Shown here piece by piece: positions 12,244 to 12,254 of a DNA stretch of 12,254 nucleotides. The first letter of the stretch is position 1. The number at the start of each line of letters is the position of its first letter. This stretch comes from Clostridiales bacterium. GTDB taxonomy: Bacteria; Bacillota; Clostridia; Lachnospirales; Cellulosilyticaceae. Location of the stretch: assembly GCA_019418225.1 (NCBI GenBank), contig DYCF01000071.1:1-12254 (forward strand), written 5' to 3'. Below the pieces are notes generated by a model that was not told where the DNA came from, ran no database searches, and saw only the letters and a list, made by a program, of their open reading frames with translations. The position numbers were made by a program, and so were the translations under genes.

Positions 12244-12254
12244 GGAGGATTTTA
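12244..12254 (+). promoter_or_regulatory. Ribosome binding site of the next gene
   Basis: GGAGG (12244-12248) followed by ATTTT and a final A that could be the first base of an ATG just past the window. No coding sequence of that gene is visible. Confidence 0.6.

Overview
The window is A+T-rich bacterial DNA with strong AGGAGG-type ribosome binding sites, Rho-independent terminators and typical Firmicutes families: a DUF1540 mini-protein, a GntR/FCD regulator, a TcaA/YvbJ-like membrane protein and a LexA/DinR-type box. This points to a low-GC Clostridia-type Firmicute, perhaps a Lachnospirales relative. The taxonomic part is inference. I see no rRNA, tRNA or CRISPR array, and no prophage block.

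Layout. Bases 1-52 are the 3' tail of a group II intron that lies mostly outside the window. Next come a secreted acidic protein of unknown function (158-1732, +) and a leaderless GH73 glucosaminidase with a duplicated C-terminal module (1834-2577, +), closed by a long terminator hairpin. An A+T-rich spacer (about 2650-2990) carries a LexA-like box and one copy of a dispersed hairpin repeat. It leads to a 59-residue zinc-ribbon protein (2993-3172, +) and a well-conserved purine nucleoside phosphorylase, deoD (3304-4005, +). deoD converges, across a bidirectional terminator and a second repeat copy, on a minus-strand operon of a TPR protein (5260-6171) and a GAF-GGDEF diguanylate cyclase (4169-5236). 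A third repeat copy lies in the TPR gene leader.

Divergent from that operon is a PAP2-family membrane phosphatase (6423-7268, +). It is followed by a DUF1540 mini-protein (7337-7495), an 8-bp tandem repeat, a TcaA-like anchored protein (7728-8987) and a GntR/FCD regulator (9083-9736) with a probable operator over its own promoter. The roughly 540-bp gap after the regulator holds its very long terminator hairpin and a Spo0A-like box. It also holds a convincing unannotated transcription unit of about 107 nt (10048-10154): extended -10 promoter, two hairpins, C-rich single strands and a strong terminator. A divergent FtsH-type AAA+ metalloprotease (10277-12019) follows. The window ends in a structured leader with a terminator and then a Shine-Dalgarno for the next gene.

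How the parts relate. Several genes concern the envelope (glucosaminidase, PAP2 phosphatase, TcaA-like protein, FtsH) or signalling (GGDEF, TPR, GntR), but apart from TPR-GGDEF there is little sign of one shared pathway. The most interesting content is non-coding: the three-copy hairpin repeat, the small RNA before ftsH, the LexA-like box before the zinc-ribbon gene, and several terminator-like hairpins that begin inside coding sequence and include the stop codon.
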